Shown: positions 28,121-38,319, numbered from the stretch's first letter. The stretch: DNA of 64,000 nt from CAWKGV01 sp963849305 (GCA_963849305.1 CAWKGV010000003.1:124001-188000), one strand, 5' to 3'. The notes: generated by a model not told the origin, from the letters alone. Translations and numbers: made by a program.

Positions 28121-29068
28121 ATGCCCCACACGTCTCGATTTGTCCTGCCCGAAGACAGGACTAAATACTCCGGATTTGTAACTCATCATCTTCGCCAGTT
28201 TGCGGTCTTGCCGAATACAGGCCCGCTCTACCACTACACCTCTGGTCAGACATTCATCCGTATCATTGAAGGCGGAGAATTTTGGTCTACGCAGATAAGC
28301 TGCCTGAACGATCAAAAGGAATTTGTATTAGCAATGGATGCGCTCCTTAAGCGGACGCAGCTCAAAATAACGGAAAACTCTGACCCTCCCGTAGATCGTT
28401 TGCTGCGAGCCGTTGAACGGGGCTTGCAGGATTCCCGGATAGAGAACGCGGGAATCTTTGTCTCATGCCTTACGGATCGCCCTGATGACCTGAGCCAATG
28501 GCGCGCATACGCGAGCGGGGAAGGTGGATATGCATTGGCGTTTGACCCAAGAAGACTGGCATTGGAGGGACTACGGCAAGGCGCTTTCCTAATTAAGGTA
28601 GAGTATAAAGAGGACAGACAGGCAGTCATTTTAGATGATATATTGAAGTGGACTATAGAATTTTTTACGGAGGGCATCGTCAACCGGCGGGCTCCATCCG
28701 AGGAAGAATGGATAGCCGACTTTCTGCCCGTATGGGCTGAGCAGGTGACCGCATTCGCCGCGTTCCTCAAGCACCAATCTTTTAGTCGGAAAGCGAGTGG
28801 CGCTTTGTATATTTTTTGAAAGATACCGATATCCCCCAAATGACGTTCCTGCAGAAAAATTCGAGTGATGACCCGCCACGTTCCCCTGCGTCTGTCAGTC
28901 GGCCCGAATGGCAAGCCGCGCTTACCTCTGAGCGGGGTTACGGTCGGCCCCTGTAGGCATAAGGAGGTGTCGAAAATATCAGTCGGCGACCTTCTGAAGA
29001 AACACGGATACGACCCGGATTCGGAGGTGCCGATCAGCCTGACGGATATTCCTTACCGCACAGTCTAG
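28121..29068 (+). pseudogene. DUF2971 protein, two frameshifts
   Basis: Starts MPHTSRFVLPEDRTKYSGF and contains LYHYTSGQTFIRIIEGGEFW, then STQISCLNDQKEF, and FVSCLTDRPDDLSQWRAYAS with GYALAFDP: the typical DUF2971 pattern. After ~28795 the sense moves to a frame reading ESEWRFVYFLKDTDIPQMTF, and near 28858 to one reading RVMTRHVPLRLSV, PLSGVTVGPCRHKEV and DSEVPISLTDIPYRTV, the family C-terminus. DUF2971 function is unknown; members often occur in accessory and defence islands. The moderate GC content differs from the core genes. Confidence 0.7.
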
Positions 29069-29440
29069 GGGCCCAAAGCACTGTCCTCCTGCAAGATAGT
29101 GCGACACATTGAAGTTCGCGACCAACTGATGCGTCACGCTCTGGGTTGATGGCGTTCCTTCGAAGGGATCACCGGCATCCGGATTGCTGCCGGCCTCGTC
29201 GCCGTTTGTGAGATACTGTGGAAAGGAGTGGCAGCCACTGCAGTCGCCGACTGCATTAACCAGGTAGCTGCCACGCCCCACTGTCGCTGGATCTTTCCCC
29301 GCAAGGTTCAGTTTATCCTTGGGCACGGGCGAGATTTCGAAGCCTTGCTGGACCTGCGACGAGGAAATTGTCGCGTTGTCGTCCTGAGCGTACGAGGTGC
29401 GGCCGCAAAACGAGTACATCACCGACGCCAGGACGGCAAA
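29069..29440 (-). pseudogene. Cytochrome c fragment
   Basis: Minus-strand reading with a heme c site (VGDCSGCHSFP), flanked by KLNLAGKDPATVGRGSYLVN and DAGDPFEGTPSTQSVTHQLV then FNVSHYLAGGQCFGP. This resembles the N-terminal region of periplasmic cytochrome c subunits of dehydrogenases. A leader-like stretch (FAVLASVMYSFCG ending SYAQ) precedes it. The fragment is cut at 29069 by the end of the DUF2971 gene and near 29440 by the Phd/TGTACA repeat, so both ends are lost. Confidence 0.65.
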
Positions 29441-29590
29441 GCTCGGTGCCGTGGGGGCGCCGCTGTCCGGGCCGGGGCGGCTGAAGGTTGATTGCCGCCA
29501 GGCCCGGGCGCGCCTGCGCGAGCGACGCGTGTACACCATCCGGCCGGCGGATCGCTGCCGCGTACACGGGGCGAAAACTACTCGTTAACC
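29440..29590 (+). repeat. Phd-like/TGTACA repeat, copy 2
   Basis: Codes for the same peptide GRLKVDCRQARARLRE as the end of the TetR gene, but the rest of the Phd-like part is deleted. The coding scrap runs straight into gtgtacac at 29529-29536, a variant gcgtacac at 29560-29567 and gttaac at 29584. All three spacings equal those of copy 1. Confidence 0.7.
29529..29567. promoter_or_regulatory. Paired TGTACAC boxes, site 2
   Basis: GTGTACAC at 29529-29536 and GCGTACAC at 29560-29567, again 31 bases apart, with GTTAAC 24 bases after the second box start. It lies about 300 bases upstream of the NTPase-repeat gene at 29868. Confidence 0.45.
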
Positions 29591-29867
29591 TGTGCCCTTA
29601 CTCGGCGGGAAGGGGTTGCTGCGGGCCTGATCCCCGAGCGGTCCTCCGTCATTTCCGCGCAGCAAGCGGGAATCCAGGGCAGACAGGTCCAAGCTTGGTG
29701 CGTGCGACTAAATTCGGTTTCGTATTCGATACCGACTAATCAGCAAGTGGAGCAGCAACCGCAGACGCAACTCCCTTGAAACGAATGCGCCGGCTAAAGT
29801 GGTGCTAGCCACACAAAGGCGCGAGAAGCTTGGCCGCATTGACCGCCTGACGTTAGCTTACACTTGC

Positions 29868-32800
29868 ATGGCTGCCTTTGAGCTTCGTGATCGGCGAGAC
29901 CGGCTGTTCGGCCGGGAAGAGGACGTCCCTGTCCCTCTCCGGACGTGCGGAGTTCCAAGGGCTCACCGCCCTCGTTGCTCAGCCCCAGATGGGCAAGAGC
30001 TGGGCGCTTCAGGAAACAGCGCGGCGGCTAAGCGAGAAGTGTTCGTTCTTTATGGGAAACGAAAAGCGCTCCTTTCTTGTTGGATTTGCCGGATCCTTTG
30101 GCGAAACCTCCGACCTGCTGCTGCGCGCAATCACCGATCTGTATCAGCGCTGGCTCGAGGATACCGGGTATTGGCAGCAGGCACGGATGGTTTGGGACCA
30201 GCAGAAAAAGGACTGGCTTCCCGGTTTCGCGAAACTTTTCGCCAAGGTCGCGAAAGACGCGGTGCCGGTGAAGCCCTTGGGCACGGCCGTCAAGGAATTC
30301 ATCGACGGCTTGCTGGTGATGAACGAAACGCTCGTCACCGGCGGGTTGAGGCTTCCGACCCTGCAGGACCGAGCAGGCACGCGACCTGGTGAAGCAGGTC
30401 GCAGATATCAGTGACTGCCACATCGCCCTGTTCTTCGATGCTTGGGAGAAGTCGCCCGACCCGAAGAAGGAGGCAAACATCCTCGATGCGTTCCTCCGCC
30501 ATCGGGACGACTGGCCGTCGTGTCACATGTTCCTGGCCTTGCGTCCGGATGATCCGGCATTGGCGCACATGGAGAGCCTGTCGGCAGCCTATCCCGGAAG
30601 CGCCAAAATTCACCGCCTAGGAGACCTGCGGCTGGAGAAGCCGGCCGAGCTAAATCGAGTGGTTGCATTCCTGCACCAACGCGTGCCGGCGACAGCGCGG
30701 ATGGACCACGAAGAGGTTCTCGACCTGATCGGTGGCAGCCCCAGTGTGATCGACCGCTGGACCAGCAGGGACCTGCCCCATCCGGTGGAAACGAAGGACG
30801 AGGCCCGCCGGATTGCCGACAACGCGCACAGGTACCGTTTTCCGGAACTGGAATCGCTAGCCAAGAGCCTCAAGGGCGAGCAGCGCAAAATGGCGATCCG
30901 CGTGGCGCTGCTGCCCTCGATCGCCGATCGGAGCACTTGGTCCGCGCTCAGGGAAATCGCCATCGAAGGTTTGCCGGAAGAGACAGTCGATGACCTTAAG
31001 TTGGCCAAGGTCCTGGACTCCGCCGATCCGCCGAGCTTCGGTCATGCAAAGCGATGGGAGGCCGCGATCGCGCATCTCACTGAACATAGCCGGGTGACGC
31101 TACGAGCGGAGGGCAAGGCGCTCATCCTGCGATTAGCCCAGTCGATTACCGGCTTCGATCCGCGTTTCATCCCTGCGGGTTCGGCTTTGCGCGGCCTCGC
31201 GGGCCACGCGCAAAGCCTGGAATGCGACATGGCCTCGGTCATGCTTTGCCAATCCGCTATCACGCTATTCGGAGAACCTCCGCCTCGGGTGGAGTCCTTC
31301 CTGCGCGGAGCGCGACAGGCCCGCGCTTTGAACCTTCCGGGACTCGCGCCGCTCTTGGCCATGGGCCTGTTCAACACGCTGAACCATGCCAAGGCGGAGG
31401 ACGACCTCGCCCGGCGCGATGCGCTGCTCGACGAGCTGCGCGCGCTCGCCGGCGCCTATCCCGATGACCCCGCCGTGCGCGAGCGGTTGGCCATGGGCCT
31501 GTTCAACACGCTGAACCATGCCAAGGCGGAGGACGACCTCGCCCGGCGCGATGCGCTGCTCGACGAGCTGCGCGCGCTCGCCGGCGCCTATCCCGCTGAC
31601 CCCGCCGTGCGCAAGCAGTTGGCCATGGGCCTGTTCAACACGCTGAACCATGCCAAGGCGGAGGACGACCTCGCCCGGCGCGATGCGCTGCTCGACGAGC
31701 TGCGCGCGCTCGCCGGCGCCTATCCCGCTGACGCCGCCGTGCGCAAGCAGTTGGCCATGGGCCTGTTCAACACGCTGAAGCATGCCAAGGCGGAGGACGA
31801 CCTCGCCCGGCGCGATGCGCTGCTCGACGAGCTGCGCGCGCTCGCCGGCGCCTATCCCGATGACGCCGCCGTCCGCGAGCCGTTGGCCAAGGGCCTGTTC
31901 AACACGCTGAACCATGCCAAGGCGGAGGACGACCTCGCCCGGCGCGACGCGCTGCTCGACGAGCTGCGCGCGCTCGCCGCGCCTATCCCGATGACGCCGC
32001 GGTGCGCGAGCAGCTGGCCAAGGGCCTGTTCAACACGCTGAACCATGCCAAGGCGGAGGACGACCTCGCCCGGCGCGATGCGCTGCTCGACGAGCTGCGC
32101 GCGCTCGCCGGCGCCTATCCCGATGACGCCGCCGTCCGCGAGCTGTTGGCCATGGGCCTGTTCGCCACGCTGAACGATGCCAAGGCGGAGGACGACCTCG
32201 CCCGGCGCGATGCGCTGCTCGACGAGCTGCGCGCGCTCGCCGGCGCCTATCCCGATGACGCCGCCGTGCGCGAGCAGTTGGCCAGGGCCTGTTCAACACG
32301 CTGAACCATGCCAAGGCGGAGGACGACCTCGCCCGGCGCGATGCGCTGCTCGACGAGCTGCGCGCGCTCGCCGGCGCCTATCCCGATGACCCCGCCGTGC
32401 GCAAGCGGTTGGCCAGGGCCTGTTCAACACGCTGAACCATGCCAAGGCGGAGGACGACCTCGCCCGGCGCGATGCGCTGCTCGACGAGCTGCGCGCGCTC
32501 GCCGGCGCCTATCCCGATGACGCCGCCGTGCGCGAGCAGTTGGCCATGGGCCTGTTCAACACGCTGAACCATGCCAAGGCGGAGGACGACCTCGCCCGGC
32601 GCGATGCGCTGCTCGACGAGCTGCGCGCCCTCGCCGCGCCTATCCCGATGACGCCGCCGTCCGCGAGCCGTTGGCCATGGGCCTGGTCAACACGCTGAAG
32701 ATGCCAAGGCGGAGGACGACCTCGCCCGGCGCGATGCGCTGCTCGACGAGCTGCGCGCGCTCGCCGCCGCCTATCCCGATGACGCCGCCGTCCGCGAGCC

Positions 32801-33090
32801 GCTGGCCATGGGCCTGGTCAACACGCTGAACGACGCCAAGGCGGAGGACGACCTCGCCCGGCGCGATGCGCTGCTCGACGAGCTGCGCGCGCTCGCCGCG
32901 CGCCTATCCCGATGACGCCGCCGTCCGCGAGCTGTTGGCCATGGGCCTGTTCGCCACGCTGGTCGATGCCAAGGCGGAGGACGACCTCGCCCGGCGCGAT
33001 GCGCTGCTCGATGAGCTGCGCGCCCTCGCCGCCGCCTATCCCGATGACCCCGCCGTGCGCGAGATCATCGCGCTGCTTGACCGGGCTTAA
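29868..33090 (+). pseudogene. P-loop (STAND-like) NTPase with 13 C-terminal 44-residue repeats, frameshifted
   Basis: Begins MAAFELRDRRDRLFGREEDV. After a frame change near 29935 it continues GRAEFQGLTALVAQPQMGKS, with Walker A AQPQMGKS, then Walker B CHIALFFDAWEK and a helical region with IGGSPSVIDRWTSRDLPHPV. This order (sensor-like start, single P-loop NTPase, helical linker, superstructure repeats) fits STAND signalling ATPases, many of which are antiphage or stress sensors. From 31355 thirteen near-identical TPR-like 44-residue units follow. One extra G near 30366 and six indels inside repeats break the frame. Corrected, the protein would be about 1,070 residues. No effector domain was recognised. 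Classified as pseudogene only because of the frameshifts. Confidence 0.6.
31355..33086 (+). repeat. Thirteen tandem 132-bp repeats (44-residue TPR-like units)
   Basis: Unit starts are at 31355, 31487, 31619, 31751, 31883, 32014, 32146, 32278, 32409, 32540, 32671, 32802 and 32935. The consensus begins LAMGLFNTLNHAKAEDDLAR and continues RDALLDELRALAGAYPDDAA. Units that are 131 or 133 bases long mark single-base indels. Identity between units is very high at the DNA level, pointing to recent expansion or continuing homogenisation. The protein pattern of paired helices matches tetratricopeptide-like repeats. Confidence 0.85.
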
Positions 33091-33399
33091 TATGGACAGC
33101 TCTTACCGGATGCTGCGGGGGAGCGCGCCGGTGCTTCCTGCTCAAGTCGATATCACTGTTCGGCGGAGCCTCATTCCTGGTGACTGAGCCAAACAGAGGG
33201 GCGTGCAGGCGGCCGCGCTCGCGGGCCGCGATGACCTAGTCGCGGTTCGCGGTGTTGTCGTTTCCGAATTATCGCCTTGGTCCAGATGTTAAGGTCATCC
33301 GCTCCGGTCCATTCCCGTGAAGGCGGGAAACCAAGGGGGACGGCGCGCGCGACCGGCATGACGACCGCGGATCGCGACAACGCGACCCGTCGAAACGGT
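33091..33399. other. Intergenic region with short palindromes, no gene
   Basis: Between the repeat-protein gene and the convergent MFS gene. It contains small GC palindromes (for example gcggccgcgctcgcgggccgc near 33210, an imperfect stem). No ORF of interest and no clear terminator T-tract. Confidence 0.4.
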
Positions 33400-34602
33400 T
33401 CAGACGCCCTCGTATTCCGCGGAGATCTCCTTGTTGGTGTAATCCGACAGCAGCGCCGTCGCCACGATGCCGATGACGGCGCAACCGAGGATATAGAGCG
33501 CGATCGGCAAGCTCGAATGGTAGCTCGCGAACAGCGCCGTCGCGATGAACGGCGATGGGCCGCCGGCGATGATCGAGGCGAGTTGGTAGCCGAGCGAAGC
33601 GCCGCTGTAGCGCAGCCGGGGGGAGAATGACTCCGCGATCAGCGCCGCCTCCGGGCCGTACATCGTCATGACCGGAAGCAAGGACAGCGCGACGGCGATG
33701 AAGATCAATGTCGGCGACCTGGTATCGAGCAGCGCGAAGTAGATAAATCCGAAGATCCCCATGAACACGCAACCGATGATGTACATCCGCTTGCGGCCGA
33801 CATGGTCCGACAGACGTCCGGCGACCGTGACCCACAGAAATCCGAGGACGTTCTGGACGATGACGCCGATCAACAGAAAATCGCGCGACATGCCGAGCAC
33901 GTTCGTGCCATAGGTAAAGATGAAGGCGCCGACGATATAGCCCGGCGCCTGCTCCGGCATCCGCAGCAACGCGGTCAGCAGGACCTGTTTCGGTTGGCGT
34001 CTGAATACTTCGAACACCGGCACGCGTTCGACGCGATCTTCCGCGAGCACTTTCTGGAACACCGGGGTTTCAAAGATCCCAAGCCGTATCCAGAGTCCGA
34101 TCGCGACCATGATGATGCTGAGGAAGAACGGAATCCGCCAGCCCCAGACCAGGAATTGGTCGCCGGACAGCCAACTGAAGAACAGCACCGCCGTGTTCGC
34201 CAGGAACAGGCCGGCCGGCGCACCGAATTGCGGCCAGGACGCTATCAGACCCCGATCCTTGTTGGTTCGCGACCATTCCATCGCCAGCAGCACCGATCCG
34301 CCCCATTCGCCGCCGACCCCAATCCCTTGGATCAGGCGAATGAACGTCAGCAGAACCGCTCCCCAGATGCCGATGCGGTCATAGGTCGGAACCAGACCCA
34401 CGGCGAAGGTGGCGATGCCCGTCACCAGCAATGTCGCGATCAAGGTTGCCTTGCGACCGATCCGATCGCCGAAATGGCCGAAAATCGCCGCCCCAATCGG
34501 CCGCCCGACGAACCCGATGAAAAACACGCCGAACGCCTGGAGCACGCCGATCACGGGACTGGAACCGGGGAAGAACAGCTTCCCGAAAACCAGTCCCGTC
34601 AC
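33400..34602 (-). pseudogene. MHS-family MFS transporter, 5' truncated
   Basis: About 400 residues of a metabolite:proton symporter of the ShiA/ProP type. Visible are the family loop FGHFGDRIGRKATLIATLLV, IQGIGVGGEWGGSVLLAMEW and GRLSDHVGRKRMYIIG. Full-length relatives have 30-40 more N-terminal residues forming the first membrane helix (usually with WYDF). Here the reading starts at TGLVFGKLFFPGSSPVIGVL, and the DNA upstream of 34602 does not encode that helix in any frame. The protein is therefore probably inactive. The substrate is unknown. Confidence 0.7.
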
Positions 34603-34878
34603 CCCCTACCGCCAACGGATAGTAACCTTGACCTTGATGGTCACAATTACCATGATCGGTAGAAGGAGCCATCCATGTGCGATCATGAATGATCTCCCAA
34701 GCGGCGGCGCGGGGCTATTCTCCGCCGCCGCTGCCGTCTTAAGCGGCGGTGACACTATTGCGCCACCGTTTTGGCGGGTTTGACCAAATCGTCCCCCCGG
34801 GGGGAGCCAGAATAGAAACCCTTCCCGCAAGGGGAGTGGGTTGGCGGAGGGGGCGCGCATGACGGGGAGGGGTCGCGC

Positions 34879-36033
34879 ATGACCGACGACCTGCCCAACA
34901 ACCCCGCCCTGCTCCCGGCCGGCCTGCGCGACCTGCTGCCGCCCGAGGCCGAGACCGAGGCGGCGGCGGTCGAGGCGCTGATGGAGGTGTTCGCCCAGCA
35001 CGGCTACGAGCGGGTCAAACCGCCGCTACTGGAATTCGAGGACAGCCTGTTCGCGGGCTCCGGCGCCGCCGTGGCCGAGCAGACCTTCCGGCTGATGGAC
35101 CCGGAATCGCAGCGCATGATGGGGTTGCGCGCCGATACCACGCCCCAAGTCGCGCGCATTGCCACCACTCGGCTCGCCCGCGCGCCGCGCCCGCTGCGCC
35201 TCGCCTACGCCGGGCAGTGCCTGCGGGTGCGCGGCAGCCAGCTCGCGCCCGACCGGCAGATCGCCCAGGCGGGGGTCGAGCTGATCGGCAGTGACGCGCC
35301 AGCCGCCGATGCCGAGATCGTGCTGGTCGGCGCCGAGGCGCTGGCGGCGGCCGGGCTCACCCGGATGAGCTTCGACCTGACCTTGCCCACGCTGGTTCCG
35401 GCACTGCTCGATGACGCGGGCATTGCCGGGCCGTCCCGAACGGCGCTGGCCCGCGCGCTCGACCGCAAGGACGCGGCGGCGGTGGCACGCCACGGCGGCG
35501 CGCTGGCCCCGACGCTCATTGATCTGCTACTGGCCGCCGGCCGCGCCGACGGAGCGCTTGCCGCGTTGGAAACGGCGCGCCTACCTGAGCCGGCGCGCGA
35601 CCTTGCCGACCGGCTGGCCGACACGGTCGCCGCCATCCGTGCCCGCGCCCCATTGCTGCGGCTGACCATCGACCCGGTTGAGTTCCGCGGCTTCCGCTAC
35701 GAAACCGGCGTGTCGCTGACGGTGTTCGCGCCTGGCCGGCACGAGGAGCTGGGACGCGGCGGGCGGTATTTGTGCGGCGAGTCGGAGCCGGCGACCGGGC
35801 TGACGCTCTATCCCGACGCCGTGCTGCGCGCCGCCCCCGGGCGCAAGCCGCGCCCGCGCCTCTATGTTCCGCTCGGCGCCGACGCGGCCGAGGCGGTCCA
35901 GTTCCGCCGGTTGGGCTATGCCACCATCGCCGCGCTGGACGGGGCGGGCGATGCCGAGGCCGAGGCGCGGCGCCTCGGCTGCACGCATGTCCTTCGGGTG
36001 GGCGAGGCGGTTGCCCTGGCCATCGACGGCTGA
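34879..36033 (+). CDS. hisZ: ATP phosphoribosyltransferase regulatory subunit HisZ
   Basis: 384 residues, a paralogue of histidyl-tRNA synthetase without aminoacylation activity. Class II core motifs are present in changed form: LLPAGLRDLLPPEAETE, motif 2-like LRLAYAGQCLRVRGSQLAPD, QAGVELIGSDAPAADAEIV, and late FRYETGVSLTVFAPGRHEEL with GRGGRY. It pairs with the short HisG encoded at 25301 to form the regulated enzyme. The start ATG at 34879 follows GGGGAGGGG. It is 18 bases upstream of purA, a typical alphaproteobacterial pair. Confidence 0.9.
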   Translation: MTDDLPNNPALLPAGLRDLLPPEAETEAAAVEALMEVFAQHGYERVKPPLLEFEDSLFAGSGAAVAEQTFRLMDPESQRMMGLRADTTPQVARIATTRLARAPRPLRLAYAGQCLRVRGSQLAPDRQIAQAGVELIGSDAPAADAEIVLVGAEALAAAGLTRMSFDLTLPTLVPALLDDAGIAGPSRTALARALDRKDAAAVARHGGALAPTLIDLLLAAGRADGALAALETARLPEPARDLADRLADTVAAIRARAPLLRLTIDPVEFRGFRYETGVSLTVFAPGRHEELGRGGRYLCGESEPATGLTLYPDAVLRAAPGRKPRPRLYVPLGADAAEAVQFRRLGYATIAALDGAGDAEAEARRLGCTHVLRVGEAVALAIDG

Positions 36034-36051
36034 GGGCTTGGAGGCTGAGCG

Positions 36052-37341
36052 ATGGCGAACGTCACCGTGATCGGCGCCCAATGGGGCGACGAGGGCAAGG
36101 GCAAGGTGGTGGACTGGCTCGCCAGTCGCGCCGAGATCGTGGTGCGGTTCCAGGGCGGCCACAACGCCGGCCATACGCTGGTCGTGGGCAACGAGACCTA
36201 TAAACTGTCGCTGCTGCCTTCGGGCCTGGTGCGCGGCAAACTCGGGATCATCGGCAATGGCGTGGTGGTCGATCCGGACGCGCTGCTGGCCGAGATCGAG
36301 CGGGTGCGCGGGCAGGGGCTGGACGTTTCGCCCGACAATCTGCGGATCGCCGAGAACGCGGCGCTGATCCTGCCGCTGCACGGCGCGATCGACCGGGCCC
36401 GCGAGGCGGCGCGCGGCGAGCGCAAGATCGGCACCACGGGCCGAGGCATCGGCCCGGCCTACGAGGACAAGGTGGCGCGGCGGGCGATCCGGGTGGCCGA
36501 CCTGGCCGAGCCCGCGACCGTTGAAGCAAAGCTCGACGAGCTGCTGCTGCACCACAACACGCTGCTCGCCGGGCTCGGAGCGCCGATCTTCTGCAAGCAG
36601 GAGCTGCTGGAGCGCTTGCTCGCGGTGGCGCCCCGTATCCTGCCGTTCGCCGAGCCGGTGTGGGAGCGGCTGGACGAGGCGCGGCGCGCGGGCACCCGCA
36701 TCCTGTTCGAAGGCGCCCAGGCGGTGATGCTGGACGTGGACCACGGCACCTATCCGTTCGTGACCAGCAGCAACACCGTGGCGGCAACGGCGGCAGCGGG
36801 CTCGGGGCTCGGGCCAGCGGCGGTGGGTTTCGTGCTCGGGATCGCCAAGGCGTACTCCACGCGGGTCGGCGCCGGGCCGTTCCCGACCGAGCTGGCCGAC
36901 GCGACCGGCGAGCGGCTGGGCGAGCGGGGGCGGGAGTTCGGCACGGTGACGGGACGGCGGCGGCGCTGCGGCTGGTTCGACGCGGCGTTGGTGCGCCAGG
37001 CGGTGAAGGTGGGCGGCATCCAGGGGGTCGCCCTGACCAAGCTCGACGTGCTGGACGGGCTGGCGGAACTCAAGATTTGCACCGGCTACCGGATCGGGGC
37101 GGAGCTTGTGCGCCGGCTGCCGGCGGCGCCGGGTGCGCAGGCCGCGGCCGAGCCGGATTACGAGGTGATGGAAGGCTGGTCGGGATCGACGCGCGGCGCC
37201 CGCTCCTGGGCGGACCTGCCGGGGCAGGCGGTGAAATACGTGCGCCGGATCGAGGAGCTGGTGGAGGCGCCGGTGACCTTGCTCTCGACCAGCCCGGAGC
37301 GCGACGACATGATTTTGGTGCGCGATCCGTTCGAGGCTTAG
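36052..37341 (+). CDS. purA: Adenylosuccinate synthetase
   Basis: 429 residues, the normal length. It converts IMP and aspartate to adenylosuccinate using GTP in AMP synthesis. Signatures: VIGAQWGDEGKGKVVDWLAS (the GDEGKGK loop), FQGGHNAGHTLVV, IGTTGRGIGPAYEDKVARRA, DVDHGTYPFVTSSNTVA and AYSTRVGAGPFPTEL, then GVALTKLDVLDGL. No frame problems. It is probably co-transcribed with hisZ. Confidence 0.96.
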   Translation: MANVTVIGAQWGDEGKGKVVDWLASRAEIVVRFQGGHNAGHTLVVGNETYKLSLLPSGLVRGKLGIIGNGVVVDPDALLAEIERVRGQGLDVSPDNLRIAENAALILPLHGAIDRAREAARGERKIGTTGRGIGPAYEDKVARRAIRVADLAEPATVEAKLDELLLHHNTLLAGLGAPIFCKQELLERLLAVAPRILPFAEPVWERLDEARRAGTRILFEGAQAVMLDVDHGTYPFVTSSNTVAATAAAGSGLGPAAVGFVLGIAKAYSTRVGAGPFPTELADATGERLGERGREFGTVTGRRRRCGWFDAALVRQAVKVGGIQGVALTKLDVLDGLAELKICTGYRIGAELVRRLPAAPGAQAAAEPDYEVMEGWSGSTRGARSWADLPGQAVKYVRRIEELVEAPVTLLSTSPERDDMILVRDPFEA

Positions 37342-37345
37342 GCGC

Positions 37346-38197
37346 TCACCGGCCCTCCGCACGCTCAGCGTCGTTGCGCCAGAGTATGGACGGGACGTTG
37401 GCCAGGCGCGGGTGCGGCTTGCGCCAGAAGGAGTCGGCGACGAAGCGCTCGAACAGGTCGGGCGGCAGCACGGTTTGGCGTGGGCGCCATTCCACCCGGC
37501 TGTGGACGTCGTGCAGCCCGGGGGTGCCGAGGGCGGCGTCGAAAGCCTCCGCCGTATAAGCGACATGCTCGAAATCGTGGTCGAACAGCGGCTCGCCCAG
37601 CGCTGTGTAGAGCTGCGGCATGACCACGGCAGGCGCGCGGGCGAGCGCCTCGTAGTCGAGCAGGATCAGCCGCTCCCAATGCGGTCCGAAACAGGCCTCC
37701 CGCAGCGCGTTCAGCGCGTAGCCAACCATGCCGTCCGGCGCCGCCACCCGCGAGACCCGGGTATAGACCGTGCCGCCCACCTCGTAGCCGAACAGGCCCG
37801 ACGGCTCGAACGGATTACGGATCGCCTGGCGCTCGATGCTGTCGATGATCCAGGGCACGTCGCGCACGCAGCAGATCACGCGCGAGCGGGGAAACAATTC
37901 GACCAGCGCCGGCAGCCGCGCGCACCACAGGCGATTGGTGTCGAAGACAACCGTCGCCGTGGCGATTGCGTGGTAATAGCCGGCGAACACGCCGCGCAGC
38001 AGCGCGCGTCGCTGCCCCGCATCGAGAAACACCGAGGCCTCGTTGCGCCGGCTTATGGCCCCTTCCAGGGCCATGTAGAGCGAGCCCACGGGGCTGGTCA
38101 TGGCCGCGTGGAAGGCGGGGTTCTGCCGCAGGATCGCGGCCAGCAACGTCGAGCCGGAGCGTGGCAGGCCCGAGATGAAGTGGAGCGTGTTCTCCAT
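37346..38197 (-). CDS. Sulfotransferase family protein (module copy A)
   Basis: 283 residues from the ATG at 38197. The 5'-phosphosulfate loop is FISGLPRSGSTLLAAILRQN, followed by TSPVGSLYMALEGAISRRNE, and the 3'-phosphate motif FPRSRVICCVRDVPWIIDSI. The C-terminal half includes LILLDYEALARAPAVVMPQL and SRVEWRPRQTVLPPDLFERF. It would transfer a sulfate group from PAPS to an unknown acceptor. It lies four bases after the purA stop on the opposite strand. A second, internally deleted copy is at 42338-42914. Confidence 0.8.
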   Translation of the reverse strand: MENTLHFISGLPRSGSTLLAAILRQNPAFHAAMTSPVGSLYMALEGAISRRNEASVFLDAGQRRALLRGVFAGYYHAIATATVVFDTNRLWCARLPALVELFPRSRVICCVRDVPWIIDSIERQAIRNPFEPSGLFGYEVGGTVYTRVSRVAAPDGMVGYALNALREACFGPHWERLILLDYEALARAPAVVMPQLYTALGEPLFDHDFEHVAYTAEAFDAALGTPGLHDVHSRVEWRPRQTVLPPDLFERFVADSFWRKPHPRLANVPSILWRNDAERAEGR

Positions 38198-38319
38198 TGG
38201 TTGCCCCGCCCTGGGCGCGCGCCTCTCGCCTGGAAGCTGCGCTGACACGATCGAGCGACAAGCGCAACCCTTGCCGAGCAAAGTAACGTGCTGTTCTCGC
38301 TCTTCAGGTCCAGCCGTTT

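Noticed and set aside
31355..33086. Tandem array considered as CRISPR or a minisatellite
   Set aside because: Units are contiguous without spacers and encode a consistent helical 44-residue pattern in frame over most of the array, so it is a coding repeat.
35581..37566. 661-residue minus-strand ORF opposite hisZ/purA
   Set aside because: It is an antisense shadow of two well-supported genes in GC-rich DNA; composition (Arg, Gln, His, Ala) and lack of any motif show it is not real.
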